The notes under the pieces are model-generated. The model worked only from the letters and a program-made list of their open reading frames with translations, was not told the DNA's origin and ran no database searches. From the NCBI GenBank assembly GCA_040635515.1, contig JBEYHY010000002.1, positions 804,189-868,188 on the forward strand: DNA of 64,000 bases. The letters run 5' to 3'. Both the position numbers and the translations under genes were made by a program. Position 1 is the stretch's first letter. Every line of letters begins with the position of its first letter. Source of the DNA: Prauserella_A sp040635515. Lineage in GTDB: Bacteria; Actinomycetota; Actinomycetes; Mycobacteriales; Pseudonocardiaceae. Below, one piece after another: positions 1 through 7,898 of the stretch.

Positions 1-1
1 G

Positions 2-205
2 TACGTCGAGTTCAATGTGGACGTGGAACACGTCGGCAACAAGAGCGTGCGCACCCGCGAGACACTGAGTATCCACTCCGGCCCGGACTCCACCATCGTC
101 GCCCGCGTGACGTGCGTGTTTCTTCTCTGGGAACCGGAATCCCGGGAGACCCGGCGGCTCACCGACGCCGAACGCTCCACATTGACCTCGCAGCGAACGG
201 CGTGA
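2..205 (+). CDS. Hotdog-fold acyl-CoA thioesterase-like protein, C-terminal part
   Basis: The gene enters from the left edge, so only about 67 C-terminal residues are visible, ending at a TGA just before the thiolase. The segment EFNVDVEHVGNKSVRTRE followed by alternating hydrophobic strands (ARVTCVFLLW) is typical of the last two strands of 4-hydroxybenzoyl-CoA thioesterase-like hotdog proteins, which hydrolyse acyl-CoA or, in some branches, bind acyl-CoA for lyase chemistry. It lies 37 bp upstream of the thiolase on the same strand, so it is probably an earlier gene of the same acyl-CoA operon. The catalytic residues are outside the window, so substrate cannot be judged. Confidence 0.65.
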   Translation, partial: YVEFNVDVEHVGNKSVRTRETLSIHSGPDSTIVARVTCVFLLWEPESRETRRLTDAERSTLTSQRTA

Positions 206-242
206 CGATGCCCGACCCGGGACTCGCCGAAGGAAGGTGCCG

Positions 243-1517
243 ATGGTGAACACCCCTTCTCCGCGAACACGACGTGTTCTCGGCTCGACGGCCGGTCAAC
301 GGCCGGTGATCGTCGCCTCGGCGCGAACGCCGATCGGCAGGGCCGGCAAAGGGACACTCAAGGACGAACGACCCGACGACATGGTCGCCCAGATCATCGG
401 TGCCGCGCTGGCCAAGGCGAGTGGCGTCGTCGAAGAAGGACTCCTCGACGAGGTCCTCGTCGGCTGCGGTTCCCCCGCGGGGGTCCAGGGCTTCAACATC
501 GCCAAGATCGCGACCAATCTCCTGGGGCTCGACCATGTTCCGGGTGCCACGGTGAACCGGTACTGCGCCTCGTCCGTGCAGACCACTCGCCAGGCAGCGC
601 ATGCCGTTGTCGCCGGTGAAGCCCGGTTCGTGGTCTCAGCCGGAGTCGAGTCGTGCACGTCCTATTCGAACTCCGACGCCGACGCCGTCCCCGGAACGAT
701 GAATCCCGTATTCGACGCCGCCCGCGCACGGACGGCGGACGCGGAGGCCGGTGTCACGACACAATGGACCGATCCGCGCGCACAGGGCAGGTTGCCCGAC
801 GTCTACATCTCGATGGGGCAGACAGCGGAGAACGTCGCCGTGTCGTGTGGTGTCTCCCGGCGGGATCAGGACGACTACGCTCACCTCTCCCAGCGCCGTG
901 CGTCGGCCGCGCTGGACAGCGGTTTCTGGGCCGGGGAGATCACGCCGTACACACGTGCCGACGGCAGCGTGGTCGAGGCCGACGACAGCCCGCGCCCCGG
1001 CACGACCCCGGACAAACTCTCCGCGCTCAAACCGGTATTCCGCGAGCACGGAACGGTGACCGCGGGCAACGCCTGCCCGCTCAACGACGGGGCGAGCGCA
1101 CTCGTGATCGGTGGCGAGGACGACGCACGCGCACTCGGGCTCACGCCTCGTGCCCGTATCCTCGCGACCGCGGCGACCGGGCTGAACCCAGAGATCATGG
1201 GTCTGGGCCCCGTCGAATCGGTACGCGCGGTACTGAAGCACACCGGAATGTGCCTCGGCGACATCGACCTCGTCGAACTCAACGAGGCGTTCGCCGCGCA
1301 AGTTCTCGCCTGCCAGCGAGAACTGGACATCGATATGGACAAACTCAACGTCAACGGCGGCGCGATCGCCGTGGGCCACCCGTTCGGCTCGACCGGTGCC
1401 CGCATCACCAACACCATTCTCACCGCATTGGAGGACCGGGACCTCGGTACCGGCCTCGTGACGATGTGTGTCGGCGGCGGCCAGGGAATGGCCATGATCG
1501 TGGAGCGGGTGTCATGA
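243..1517 (+). CDS. Thiolase (acetyl-CoA C-acyltransferase)
   Basis: Thiolytic cleavage of 3-ketoacyl-CoA, or the reverse condensation, in the cytoplasm. The 424-residue protein has all three thiolase signatures: the nucleophile in NRYCASSVQ (Cys108), the GHPFGSTGAR block (His379) and the general acid in MCVGGGQGMA (Cys409); NEAFA precedes them. Length and motif spacing match biosynthetic/degradative thiolases of about 390-430 residues; the roughly 20 extra N-terminal residues before PVIVASARTPIG are an ordinary extension. I chose ATG 243 because AAGGAAGG ends 5 bases before it; a GTG at 237 overlaps that ribosome site. The stop overlaps the next start (ATGA), so translation is coupled to the MaoC gene. 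It would perform the last step of the beta-oxidation-like pathway encoded here. Confidence 0.93.
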   Translation: MVNTPSPRTRRVLGSTAGQRPVIVASARTPIGRAGKGTLKDERPDDMVAQIIGAALAKASGVVEEGLLDEVLVGCGSPAGVQGFNIAKIATNLLGLDHVPGATVNRYCASSVQTTRQAAHAVVAGEARFVVSAGVESCTSYSNSDADAVPGTMNPVFDAARARTADAEAGVTTQWTDPRAQGRLPDVYISMGQTAENVAVSCGVSRRDQDDYAHLSQRRASAALDSGFWAGEITPYTRADGSVVEADDSPRPGTTPDKLSALKPVFREHGTVTAGNACPLNDGASALVIGGEDDARALGLTPRARILATAATGLNPEIMGLGPVESVRAVLKHTGMCLGDIDLVELNEAFAAQVLACQRELDIDMDKLNVNGGAIAVGHPFGSTGARITNTILTALEDRDLGTGLVTMCVGGGQGMAMIVERVS

Positions 1518-1981
1518 CCACTTTCGGCGAGCTGCGCGAAGGCACCCGGTACGTCTCCGCCGGTCGTACCGTCACCGAGACCGACATCCAGAACTTCGCG
1601 GGCCTCAGTGGCGACTTCAATCCACTCCACACGGACGAGGAATGGGTCAGGGCGAACACGCCGTACCGGGGCCGGATCGCGCACGGGCTGCTCATCCTGG
1701 CGATGAGCTCCGGCATGCGAACGCCGGGCTACGACGACATGGACATCCGGGCCTATCTCTCGGAAACCAGGGACATGAAGGCTCCCGCCTACCCGGGCGA
1801 CACGATCACCGTGGCCAACACCGTCTCCGGGCTGCGGCCGAGCAGGTCCGCACCGGGGCACGGCATCGTCACCTTCACCGTCGAGGTCACCAATCAACGT
1901 GGTGAGGTGATCCAGAGCGGAACAGACGTGCTGCTGGTCGGGCCAGGCGCCGAGGAACAGCGACCCCCGCCACCATCCTGA
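1514..1981 (+). CDS. MaoC-family (R)-enoyl-CoA hydratase
   Basis: A single hotdog domain of 155 residues. The hydratase-2 motif is visible as FAGLSGDFNPLHTD (residues about 29-42), containing the catalytic Asp-x4-His pair, followed by GRIAHGLL, the usual continuation. Such proteins hydrate trans-2-enoyl-CoA to (R)-3-hydroxyacyl-CoA. The start is fixed by the ATGA overlap with the thiolase stop. An SDR follows after 46 bp, so hydratase, (R)-3-hydroxyacyl-CoA dehydrogenase and thiolase form a plausible set for one round of beta-oxidation with (R) stereochemistry; the set is inferred from gene order, not demonstrated. Confidence 0.9.
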   Translation: MTTFGELREGTRYVSAGRTVTETDIQNFAGLSGDFNPLHTDEEWVRANTPYRGRIAHGLLILAMSSGMRTPGYDDMDIRAYLSETRDMKAPAYPGDTITVANTVSGLRPSRSAPGHGIVTFTVEVTNQRGEVIQSGTDVLLVGPGAEEQRPPPPS

Positions 1982-2027
1982 ATCGTCAGCACCCATCCTT
2001 GGCCCACAACACGAAAGCCCGCCGCTC

Positions 2028-2873
2028 ATGACCGACAACGAAGTCACCTCAGCTCCCGACCGGCATCCCGGTTTCCCCGCCCCCTCGGAACTTCACGCGG
2101 GCAGGACCTACCTCGTGACCGGTGCCGCCCGCGGCATCGGGCGCGCGAGCGCCGAGGTCCTTCTCGCCCACGGCGCGACAGTGGTGATCGCGGACGTCGA
2201 CGAGGACGCCATCACGGCGACGGCTCGCGATATCGGCGCCACACCCTTCGTGCTCGACGTGACCTCGCGGGAAAGCTGGGAGCGGGCAAGGGACGCGCTG
2301 ACCGGGGAGTTCGGCCCGCGGCTTGCCGGGCTGGTCAACAACGCGGGTATCACCCGCGACAAGACGTTGTCCAAAATGGATGACTCCATGTGGGACAGCG
2401 TCCTCGACACTCATCTGCGCGGTACCTGGCTGGGTTGTCAGGTGATGCGGCCGCTGCTCGCGGCTCCTTCGGCTGAGGACGAAGCCGGTCGCTCCACCGT
2501 CGTCACGGATGCCTACGGCCGCCCCGCCGGTGGTGCGATCGTGAACACCAGCTCGTCGGGGCGGCACGGTTCCTACGGGCAAACGAACTACTCGGCGGCC
2601 AAGGCCGGAATCGTCGGTCTCACCAAGACCATCGCGCTGGAGTTCGCCCGGTTCGGCATCCGGGCCAACTGCGTCTCGCCAGGTCCCGTGGCCACGGACA
2701 TGACCGCCGGTGTTCCCGACGAGGTCAAGGCGACCTGGCTCGGCAACGTGATGCTGAGCCGGATGGGCCTGCCGCACGAAATCGGCACGGCGACGGCTTT
2801 CCTCCTTTCATCGGCGGCCTCGTACATCACCGCGCAAGTACTCGACGTCAACGGAGGTGAATGGCACCCATGA
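2028..2873 (+). CDS. Short-chain dehydrogenase/reductase, FabG/3-hydroxyacyl-CoA dehydrogenase type
   Basis: Classical SDR of 281 residues: cofactor motif TGAARGIG (31-38), acidic residue after strand 2 (ADVDED) suggesting NAD(H) preference, NNAG (105-108), catalytic Ser in NTSSSG and the Tyr-x3-Lys pair in NYSAAKAG (Tyr189, Lys193), and a C-terminal DVNGGEW. It most likely oxidises the 3-hydroxyacyl-CoA made by the upstream MaoC protein. An insert of about 20 residues (around 148-170) between helix 4 and the serine strand is seen in some SDRs fused to fatty-acid pathways. It overlaps the acyl-CoA ligase start by ATGA. Confidence 0.88.
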   Translation: MTDNEVTSAPDRHPGFPAPSELHAGRTYLVTGAARGIGRASAEVLLAHGATVVIADVDEDAITATARDIGATPFVLDVTSRESWERARDALTGEFGPRLAGLVNNAGITRDKTLSKMDDSMWDSVLDTHLRGTWLGCQVMRPLLAAPSAEDEAGRSTVVTDAYGRPAGGAIVNTSSSGRHGSYGQTNYSAAKAGIVGLTKTIALEFARFGIRANCVSPGPVATDMTAGVPDEVKATWLGNVMLSRMGLPHEIGTATAFLLSSAASYITAQVLDVNGGEWHP

Positions 2874-4579
2874 GCGAAGCAGCGTCCTCCTCGCTCGGCG
2901 GTACCGTACGGCGCCCACGTCCCACGGTGGTGGCAAACCCTGCCCTGTCACCCGTGTTCGACTGCCCACATCGGAGCCCGGATGCCGGTGAACCCGAGTT
3001 TCCGCTTACCTGTCACCACGTGTCCACCCCGGTGAAGGACCTGCTCGACCAGGTGGCCATCCGTCCGGGTGCCGCGCTGCTGCACTGGGAGGGAGCCGAG
3101 GGCGAGGCCGTCACCTGGACCTATCGCGACTTCGCCGACAGGGCAAGGGCCTGTGCGCGGGTGCTTCGCGGCCACGGCATCGCCGAAGGCGACCGGGTCG
3201 CGCTCGTGTGCAGGAACTCCGCGCAACGGCAGGCCTGGCAGTACGGCGTCTGGTGGCTGGGCGCGGTCGAGGTGTCGGTCAACTTCGACCTGACCGGCGA
3301 CCTGATGGCGGCGGTCATCGAAGACGCCGATCCCGCGCTCGTCGTGCTCGACGCCGAGTTGCGCGACACGGTTCCCGGCGTCGGCCCCCGCCTTGACACC
3401 TCGGCTGACTTCCCGCGACCCGGCGGGGACGGCGACGAGGACCTCGACCGGTTCGCGCGTGACATCGCGCCGGACATGTTGTGCTCGCTCATCTACACCT
3501 CGGGTACCACGGGACCGTCCAAAGGCGTCATGCTCCCCACCGGGTATCCCGCGGCGCACGGGCACACCATCGCCCACGTCGCGGGTCTGACCCCCGAGGA
3601 CACCGCCTACTTCGTGCTTCCGTTCTTCCACGTGGACTTCCACGTGGTGTTCTCGGCCGTGATCCTCTCCGGCGGATCGGTCGCGATCAGGCGCAAGTTC
3701 ACCGCGCACGGCTTCTGGCCAGAGGTGGCCCGATTTGGCGTCACCTGGACCTGGACCGTGGGCTTCCTGTTCTCCGCCGTGCGTGCTCAGGGGCCTGAGG
3801 CGGCCGAGGGGACTCCACTGCGCCGTATCATCGGTGCGCCGATCCCGGAGGGAACCTACGAGTACTTCGAGGATCTGCTCGGCATCGACGTCCTCACGCT
3901 CTACGGCCAGACCGAGGCCGACGGCCCGCTCTACGACACACCCGGCCGCAGGCGCCGGGGCGGAGCCGGGTGGCCCAGCGTCGGTTTCGAGGTCCAGATC
4001 CACGACGAGCACGGGCACGAACTGCCCCGGGGTACGCCGGGCGAGCTCGTGTACCGCCCCAAGTTCCCGCACATGATGATGCTCGGCTACTGGAATCGGC
4101 CTGATGCCACCGCGAGCACCTGGCGTGACCTCTGGGTCAGGTCGGGAGACCGCGCCAGCATGGACGAGGACGGGTTCGTGTTCTTCCACGGCCGGATGTC
4201 GGATTCCATCCGCCGCAGGGGTGAGAACGTGAGTGCCTACGAGCTGGAGGGAATCCTCCGCAGGGCACCGGGTGTCGGGGAATGCGCGGCCGTCGGCGTG
4301 GCCGACGAGTTCTCCGGTGAGCAGGAGATCAAGGTGTTCGTCGTGCCCGCGGAGCCGGACGGCTCGGGCCCCGCGTTCGACATCGCCGCGTTCGAAGCGT
4401 ACTGCCGCGACCAGGTCGCCCCGTACGCGATGCCGAGATTTCTGCAGCTCACCGAGGCGGCCAACATCGTTCGCTCACCCGGAACCCAGGTGGTGCAGAA
4501 GCATCGCCTCCTGCGTGCGGTCGCCGAAGCCGAGGAAGCCACCGGAATCGCCTCCACCGTCCACACGCTCGACCTCTAG
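2870..4579 (+). CDS. AMP-forming acyl-CoA synthetase, CaiC-like
   Basis: Activates a carboxylic acid to its CoA thioester through an acyl-adenylate. The 569-residue protein carries the ANL-family core motifs: the phosphate loop YTSGTTGPSKGV, YGQTE (motif A5), GDRASMDEDGFVFFHGR (A7) and the hinge RRRGENVSAYELE (A8). The PFFHVDFH segment and overall order resemble crotonobetaine/carnitine-CoA ligase and related short or medium acid ligases. The C-terminal catalytic lysine region reads VVQKHRLL. I chose ATG 2870, which overlaps the SDR stop and is about 10 bases after GGAGGTGA; ATG 2861 sits too close to that site. The ligase is probably the entry step of the pathway, but the substrate cannot be read from sequence. 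Confidence 0.9.
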   Translation: MSEAASSSLGGTVRRPRPTVVANPALSPVFDCPHRSPDAGEPEFPLTCHHVSTPVKDLLDQVAIRPGAALLHWEGAEGEAVTWTYRDFADRARACARVLRGHGIAEGDRVALVCRNSAQRQAWQYGVWWLGAVEVSVNFDLTGDLMAAVIEDADPALVVLDAELRDTVPGVGPRLDTSADFPRPGGDGDEDLDRFARDIAPDMLCSLIYTSGTTGPSKGVMLPTGYPAAHGHTIAHVAGLTPEDTAYFVLPFFHVDFHVVFSAVILSGGSVAIRRKFTAHGFWPEVARFGVTWTWTVGFLFSAVRAQGPEAAEGTPLRRIIGAPIPEGTYEYFEDLLGIDVLTLYGQTEADGPLYDTPGRRRRGGAGWPSVGFEVQIHDEHGHELPRGTPGELVYRPKFPHMMMLGYWNRPDATASTWRDLWVRSGDRASMDEDGFVFFHGRMSDSIRRRGENVSAYELEGILRRAPGVGECAAVGVADEFSGEQEIKVFVVPAEPDGSGPAFDIAAFEAYCRDQVAPYAMPRFLQLTEAANIVRSPGTQVVQKHRLLRAVAEAEEATGIASTVHTLDL

Positions 4580-4612
4580 CAGCAGTACGGCCAGTGCAAG
4601 GAAGGACCATCG

Positions 4613-6199
4613 ATGACGAACGACAAACCGGCGATTCCGCCCGAATGGCAGGAAAAACTGGACCAGTTCGAGTGGCGGCGCGCCCGTGCCCGCGAACTCG
4701 GCGGCGCTCGTCGCATCCGGCGCGCACATGACCGGGGACAGCTGACCATCCGCGAACGGCTGGCCAAGGCCACCACGTCCTTCCACGAGATCGGCGAGTT
4801 CGCCACCTACGACGACGTCGACGCGCTGGGCAACCTCCGCAGCCAGATGCCGGCGAGCTACGTCATGGGCCTCGGAACGTTCGCGGGTCGTCACGTGGCG
4901 ATCGGCGGTGAGGACTTCACGGTGCGCGCCGGAGCACCACAGACCTATTTGGACCGGATGAAGGGCGGGCTCGGCGGTTTCGTCGAGGATCTCGCGCACG
5001 AATACCGGATCCCCCTCGTGATGTTCATGGAGGGCATCGGTGGTGACATCGCGGCCTCCGGCGAGAAGGGGCACTCCTATCTGGTGTCGTCACTGAGCTG
5101 GGGCCGTTCCTACGAGCTGCTCGGTGAAGTGCCGGTACTGGCCATGGTCAGCGGTTCGTCCGCGGGCGGGACCGCGGGCCGCACCGTGCTCTCGCACTTT
5201 TCCGTCATGACGAAGGACTCCGTGTTCTTCGCGGGCGGCCCGCCGCTGGTCGAACGCGCGCTCGGCAAGTCCGTCGACAAGTTCGAGCTCGGTGGCGCTG
5301 CGGTCGCAACGCGTTCCGGTGCGATCGACAATCTCGCCGAGGACGAGGACGACGCGATCGGGCAAATGGCGCGCTTCCTGTCGTATCTCCCGCAAAACGT
5401 CTGGCAGATGCCGCCGCGCACACCATCCGACGATCCGGTGGACCGGCCCATCGACGAGATCCTCGGCAGGATCCCCACGAGCAACCGGCGGCCCTACAAG
5501 GCCACGGACATCATCACGCCGATCGTCGATGTGGATTCGTTCTTCGAAATCGGCAAGTACTGGGGCAAGGCCGTGACGACGGGACTGGCCCGGATGGACG
5601 GAATTCCGGTCGGCATCGTCGCGTCCAACCCCATGCATCTCGGCGGTGCGATGGACGCGCAGGCCGCGGAAAAGCAGATCCGGTTCGTCGACATGTGCTC
5701 CACCTTCCATCTGCCCATCGTGTATTTCGCGGATGTGCCCGGATTCATGGTGGGGCCGGACGCGGAGCGGGCCAATGTCGTCCGCTGGGGAATGCGCGCC
5801 ATCCAGAGCCTCATCGAGGCCGAGGTTCCCGTCGTCACCATCCAGGTGCGCAAGGCGTACGGCATGGCGGTATCGGCGACCTCCGACCCCGACGGACTGT
5901 CGCTGCGCATTGCCTGGCCGACGGCCGAATGGGGCGACCTGCCGGTGGAAGGCGGGGTGGAGGCGGGCTTCGCTCGCGACATCGAGGAGTCGGCTGACCC
6001 CGAGGCGTATCGCGCCGCCATCAACGAGAACTTCAAGAACATCGCGGATCCCTGGCGGACGGTCGAAGCATTCGGCGTCGAGGCGATGATCGACCCCCGG
6101 GAGACACGGGTCATGGTGGCCGACTTCCTCAACGCCTCCCTGCATCGCGTGCACACCGACCTCGGCCCGCAACGACGACAGTGGCGAATCCGTCCCTGA
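4613..6199 (+). CDS. Acyl-CoA carboxylase carboxyltransferase (beta) subunit
   Basis: Transfers the carboxyl group from carboxybiotin to an acyl-CoA. At 528 residues it has the length of PccB/MmdA-type subunits, with tandem crotonase-like halves. Visible are VSGSSAGGTAGRT in the N-terminal half, typical of the acyl-CoA oxyanion region, and FADVPGFMVGPDAE plus KAYGMAVSATSDPDG in the C-terminal biotin half. AAGGAAGGA lies 7 bases before the ATG. The next genes encode a free biotin carrier and a biotin carboxylase, so the three form one enzyme. The substrate-specificity residue (Asp/Ile switch known from PccB) could not be located with certainty by eye. Confidence 0.92.
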   Translation: MTNDKPAIPPEWQEKLDQFEWRRARARELGGARRIRRAHDRGQLTIRERLAKATTSFHEIGEFATYDDVDALGNLRSQMPASYVMGLGTFAGRHVAIGGEDFTVRAGAPQTYLDRMKGGLGGFVEDLAHEYRIPLVMFMEGIGGDIAASGEKGHSYLVSSLSWGRSYELLGEVPVLAMVSGSSAGGTAGRTVLSHFSVMTKDSVFFAGGPPLVERALGKSVDKFELGGAAVATRSGAIDNLAEDEDDAIGQMARFLSYLPQNVWQMPPRTPSDDPVDRPIDEILGRIPTSNRRPYKATDIITPIVDVDSFFEIGKYWGKAVTTGLARMDGIPVGIVASNPMHLGGAMDAQAAEKQIRFVDMCSTFHLPIVYFADVPGFMVGPDAERANVVRWGMRAIQSLIEAEVPVVTIQVRKAYGMAVSATSDPDGLSLRIAWPTAEWGDLPVEGGVEAGFARDIEESADPEAYRAAINENFKNIADPWRTVEAFGVEAMIDPRETRVMVADFLNASLHRVHTDLGPQRRQWRIRP

Positions 6200-6218
6200 C
6201 AACCCGAAGGAGCGCATT

Positions 6219-6434
6219 ATGGCAGCAAAATCACTTGCCCCGGCCGACGGTCTGGTGTGGAAGATCGTGAAGAAGGCGGGGGACACCGTGAAGCAGGGCG
6301 AGGAAATCGTCATTCTCGAATCCATGAAGATGGAAATCCCGGTGACGGCCGAGATCGACGGCACGATCACCAAGCTGCTGGTGGAAGAGGGCCAGGCGGT
6401 GGAGGAAGACGACACCATCGCCGAGGTGGGGTAG
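6219..6434 (+). CDS. Free-standing biotin carboxyl carrier protein
   Basis: Only 71 residues: one biotinyl/lipoyl domain. The biotin-accepting lysine is Lys37 in LESMKMEIPV; the canonical residue before MKM is Ala, here Ser, a common variation in free-standing carriers. Eight-stranded flattened barrel pattern is evident (LAPADGLVWKI, GDTVKQGEEI, DGTITKLLVEEGQAVEEDD). It lies 19 bp behind the carboxyltransferase and 66 bp ahead of the biotin carboxylase. In most actinomycete acyl-CoA carboxylases this domain is fused to the carboxylase (AccA3 type), so the split form is notable. Confidence 0.92.
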   Translation: MAAKSLAPADGLVWKIVKKAGDTVKQGEEIVILESMKMEIPVTAEIDGTITKLLVEEGQAVEEDDTIAEVG

Positions 6435-6500
6435 GCACTCCGCCGTCTTCGATGGGCCTCGCAGTCCCGGCAGTCCGTATTCACCAGGAGCGCATCCGCC

Positions 6501-7898
6501 ATGTTCAACGCAGTTCTCGTGGCCAACAGGGGAGAGATCGCCGTCCGCGTGATCACCACCCTCAAGCGGCTGGGTATTCCCAGTATCGCCGCGTATTCGG
6601 AAGCAGACCGCGACGCCAAGCACGTCGAGCTCGCCGATGACGCGGTGTGTATCGGGCCCGCGGCCGCGGCCGAGTCGTATCTCAACGTGGCGGCCGTTCT
6701 CGAGGCCGCGAAACGGTCCGGCGCGGACGCGATCCACCCCGGGTACGGATTTCTCGCGGAGAACGCGGAGTTCGCGCGTTCCGTGGCGGAAGCCGGGATC
6801 ACCTTCGTCGGTCCCCAGCCGGAGATCATCACGGCGATGGGGTCGAAGATCAACTCTCGCCGGATCATGGCCGAGGCCGGGATAGCCACCGTTCCCGGCC
6901 TGCTGGAACCCGTCGATTCGGCGGACGCCGCCCTGATCGCCGCGACCGAGGTGGGCTATCCGGTGGCGGTCAAGGCCTCCGGCGCGGGCGGCGGCAAGGG
7001 ATTCCGCGTCGCGCACACCTCAGCCGAACTCCCGGCCGCGTTCGAGGCGGCCCGAGGCGAGGGGGAGCGCTTCTTCGGAGACGGCACGGTGTACCTGGAG
7101 CGCTACCTGACCGATCCGCGTCACGTCGAGGTGCAGATCCTCGGCGACACACACGGCAACGTCGTGCATCTGTACGACCGGGACTGCACCATCCAGCGCA
7201 GGCACCAGAAGCTTGTCGAGGAAGCCCCCGCGCCAGGGCTCGGCGACGACTTCCGTCAGCATATTTGCGCGCAGGCGGTGGAGGCGGCGCGCGCCGTCGG
7301 CTATGTCGGTGCGGGTACCGTCGAGGGTCTCGTTGCCGGTTCGGGGAGCGCGGGTCCCGAGTTCTTCTTCCTCGAAATGAACACGCGGATCCAGGTGGAG
7401 CACGGGATCACCGAACTGATCACCGGCGTCGACATCGTCGAGCAGCAACTGCGTGCCGCGGCGGGGGAACCGCTCTCGGTGCGACAGCGGGACGTCCGGA
7501 TCGAAGGCCACGCCATCGAGGTCCGGATCAACGCCGAGAACGCCGCCAAGGGTTTTCTGCCGACCGGCGGCGCGATCACTCGTTACGAGGAACCGGCGGG
7601 CCCCGGTGTCCGGGTGGACTCCGGGGTCGGCGAGGGCACGCGGATTCTGCCGTACTACGACTCGCTGCTGGCAAAGGTGCTCGCGCACGGGGCGACCCGC
7701 GAGGAGGCGACGGCACGACTGATCGAGGCGCTGGACGCCTTCGTGCTGGAAGGTCCGAAAGCGACACTGTTGCCGTTTCACAGGGCGCTGCTGACCACGG
7801 ACGCGTGGGCAAGCGCAAGCTCGGCCCGCGACATCACGTCGGATCCGGCGGCGTTCATGAAGGCCTCGGGCGGGACCGTGAGGGGAACCCCGGCATGA
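6501..7898 (+). CDS. Biotin carboxylase subunit
   Basis: ATP-dependent carboxylation of the carrier's biotin with bicarbonate. The 465-residue protein has the ATP-grasp layout: N-terminal FNAVLVANRGEIAVRVI, glycine-rich loop AGGGKGF (about 162-168), QRRHQKLVEEAPAP, and EMNTRIQVEHGITELITGVD with the Arg and Glu of the active site. It ends without a biotinyl domain, at about the size of free AccC (about 450), consistent with the separate carrier upstream. Its stop overlaps the next start by ATGA, implying coupling to the VOC/hydratase fusion. Confidence 0.93.
   Translation: MFNAVLVANRGEIAVRVITTLKRLGIPSIAAYSEADRDAKHVELADDAVCIGPAAAAESYLNVAAVLEAAKRSGADAIHPGYGFLAENAEFARSVAEAGITFVGPQPEIITAMGSKINSRRIMAEAGIATVPGLLEPVDSADAALIAATEVGYPVAVKASGAGGGKGFRVAHTSAELPAAFEAARGEGERFFGDGTVYLERYLTDPRHVEVQILGDTHGNVVHLYDRDCTIQRRHQKLVEEAPAPGLGDDFRQHICAQAVEAARAVGYVGAGTVEGLVAGSGSAGPEFFFLEMNTRIQVEHGITELITGVDIVEQQLRAAAGEPLSVRQRDVRIEGHAIEVRINAENAAKGFLPTGGAITRYEEPAGPGVRVDSGVGEGTRILPYYDSLLAKVLAHGATREEATARLIEALDAFVLEGPKATLLPFHRALLTTDAWASASSARDITSDPAAFMKASGGTVRGTPA

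Noticed and set aside
5090..6889. Minus-strand open frame of about 600 codons across the carboxylase genes
   Set aside because: It is antisense to three well-supported genes; the translation is Arg/Ala/His-rich without motifs, a usual artefact of G/C third positions.
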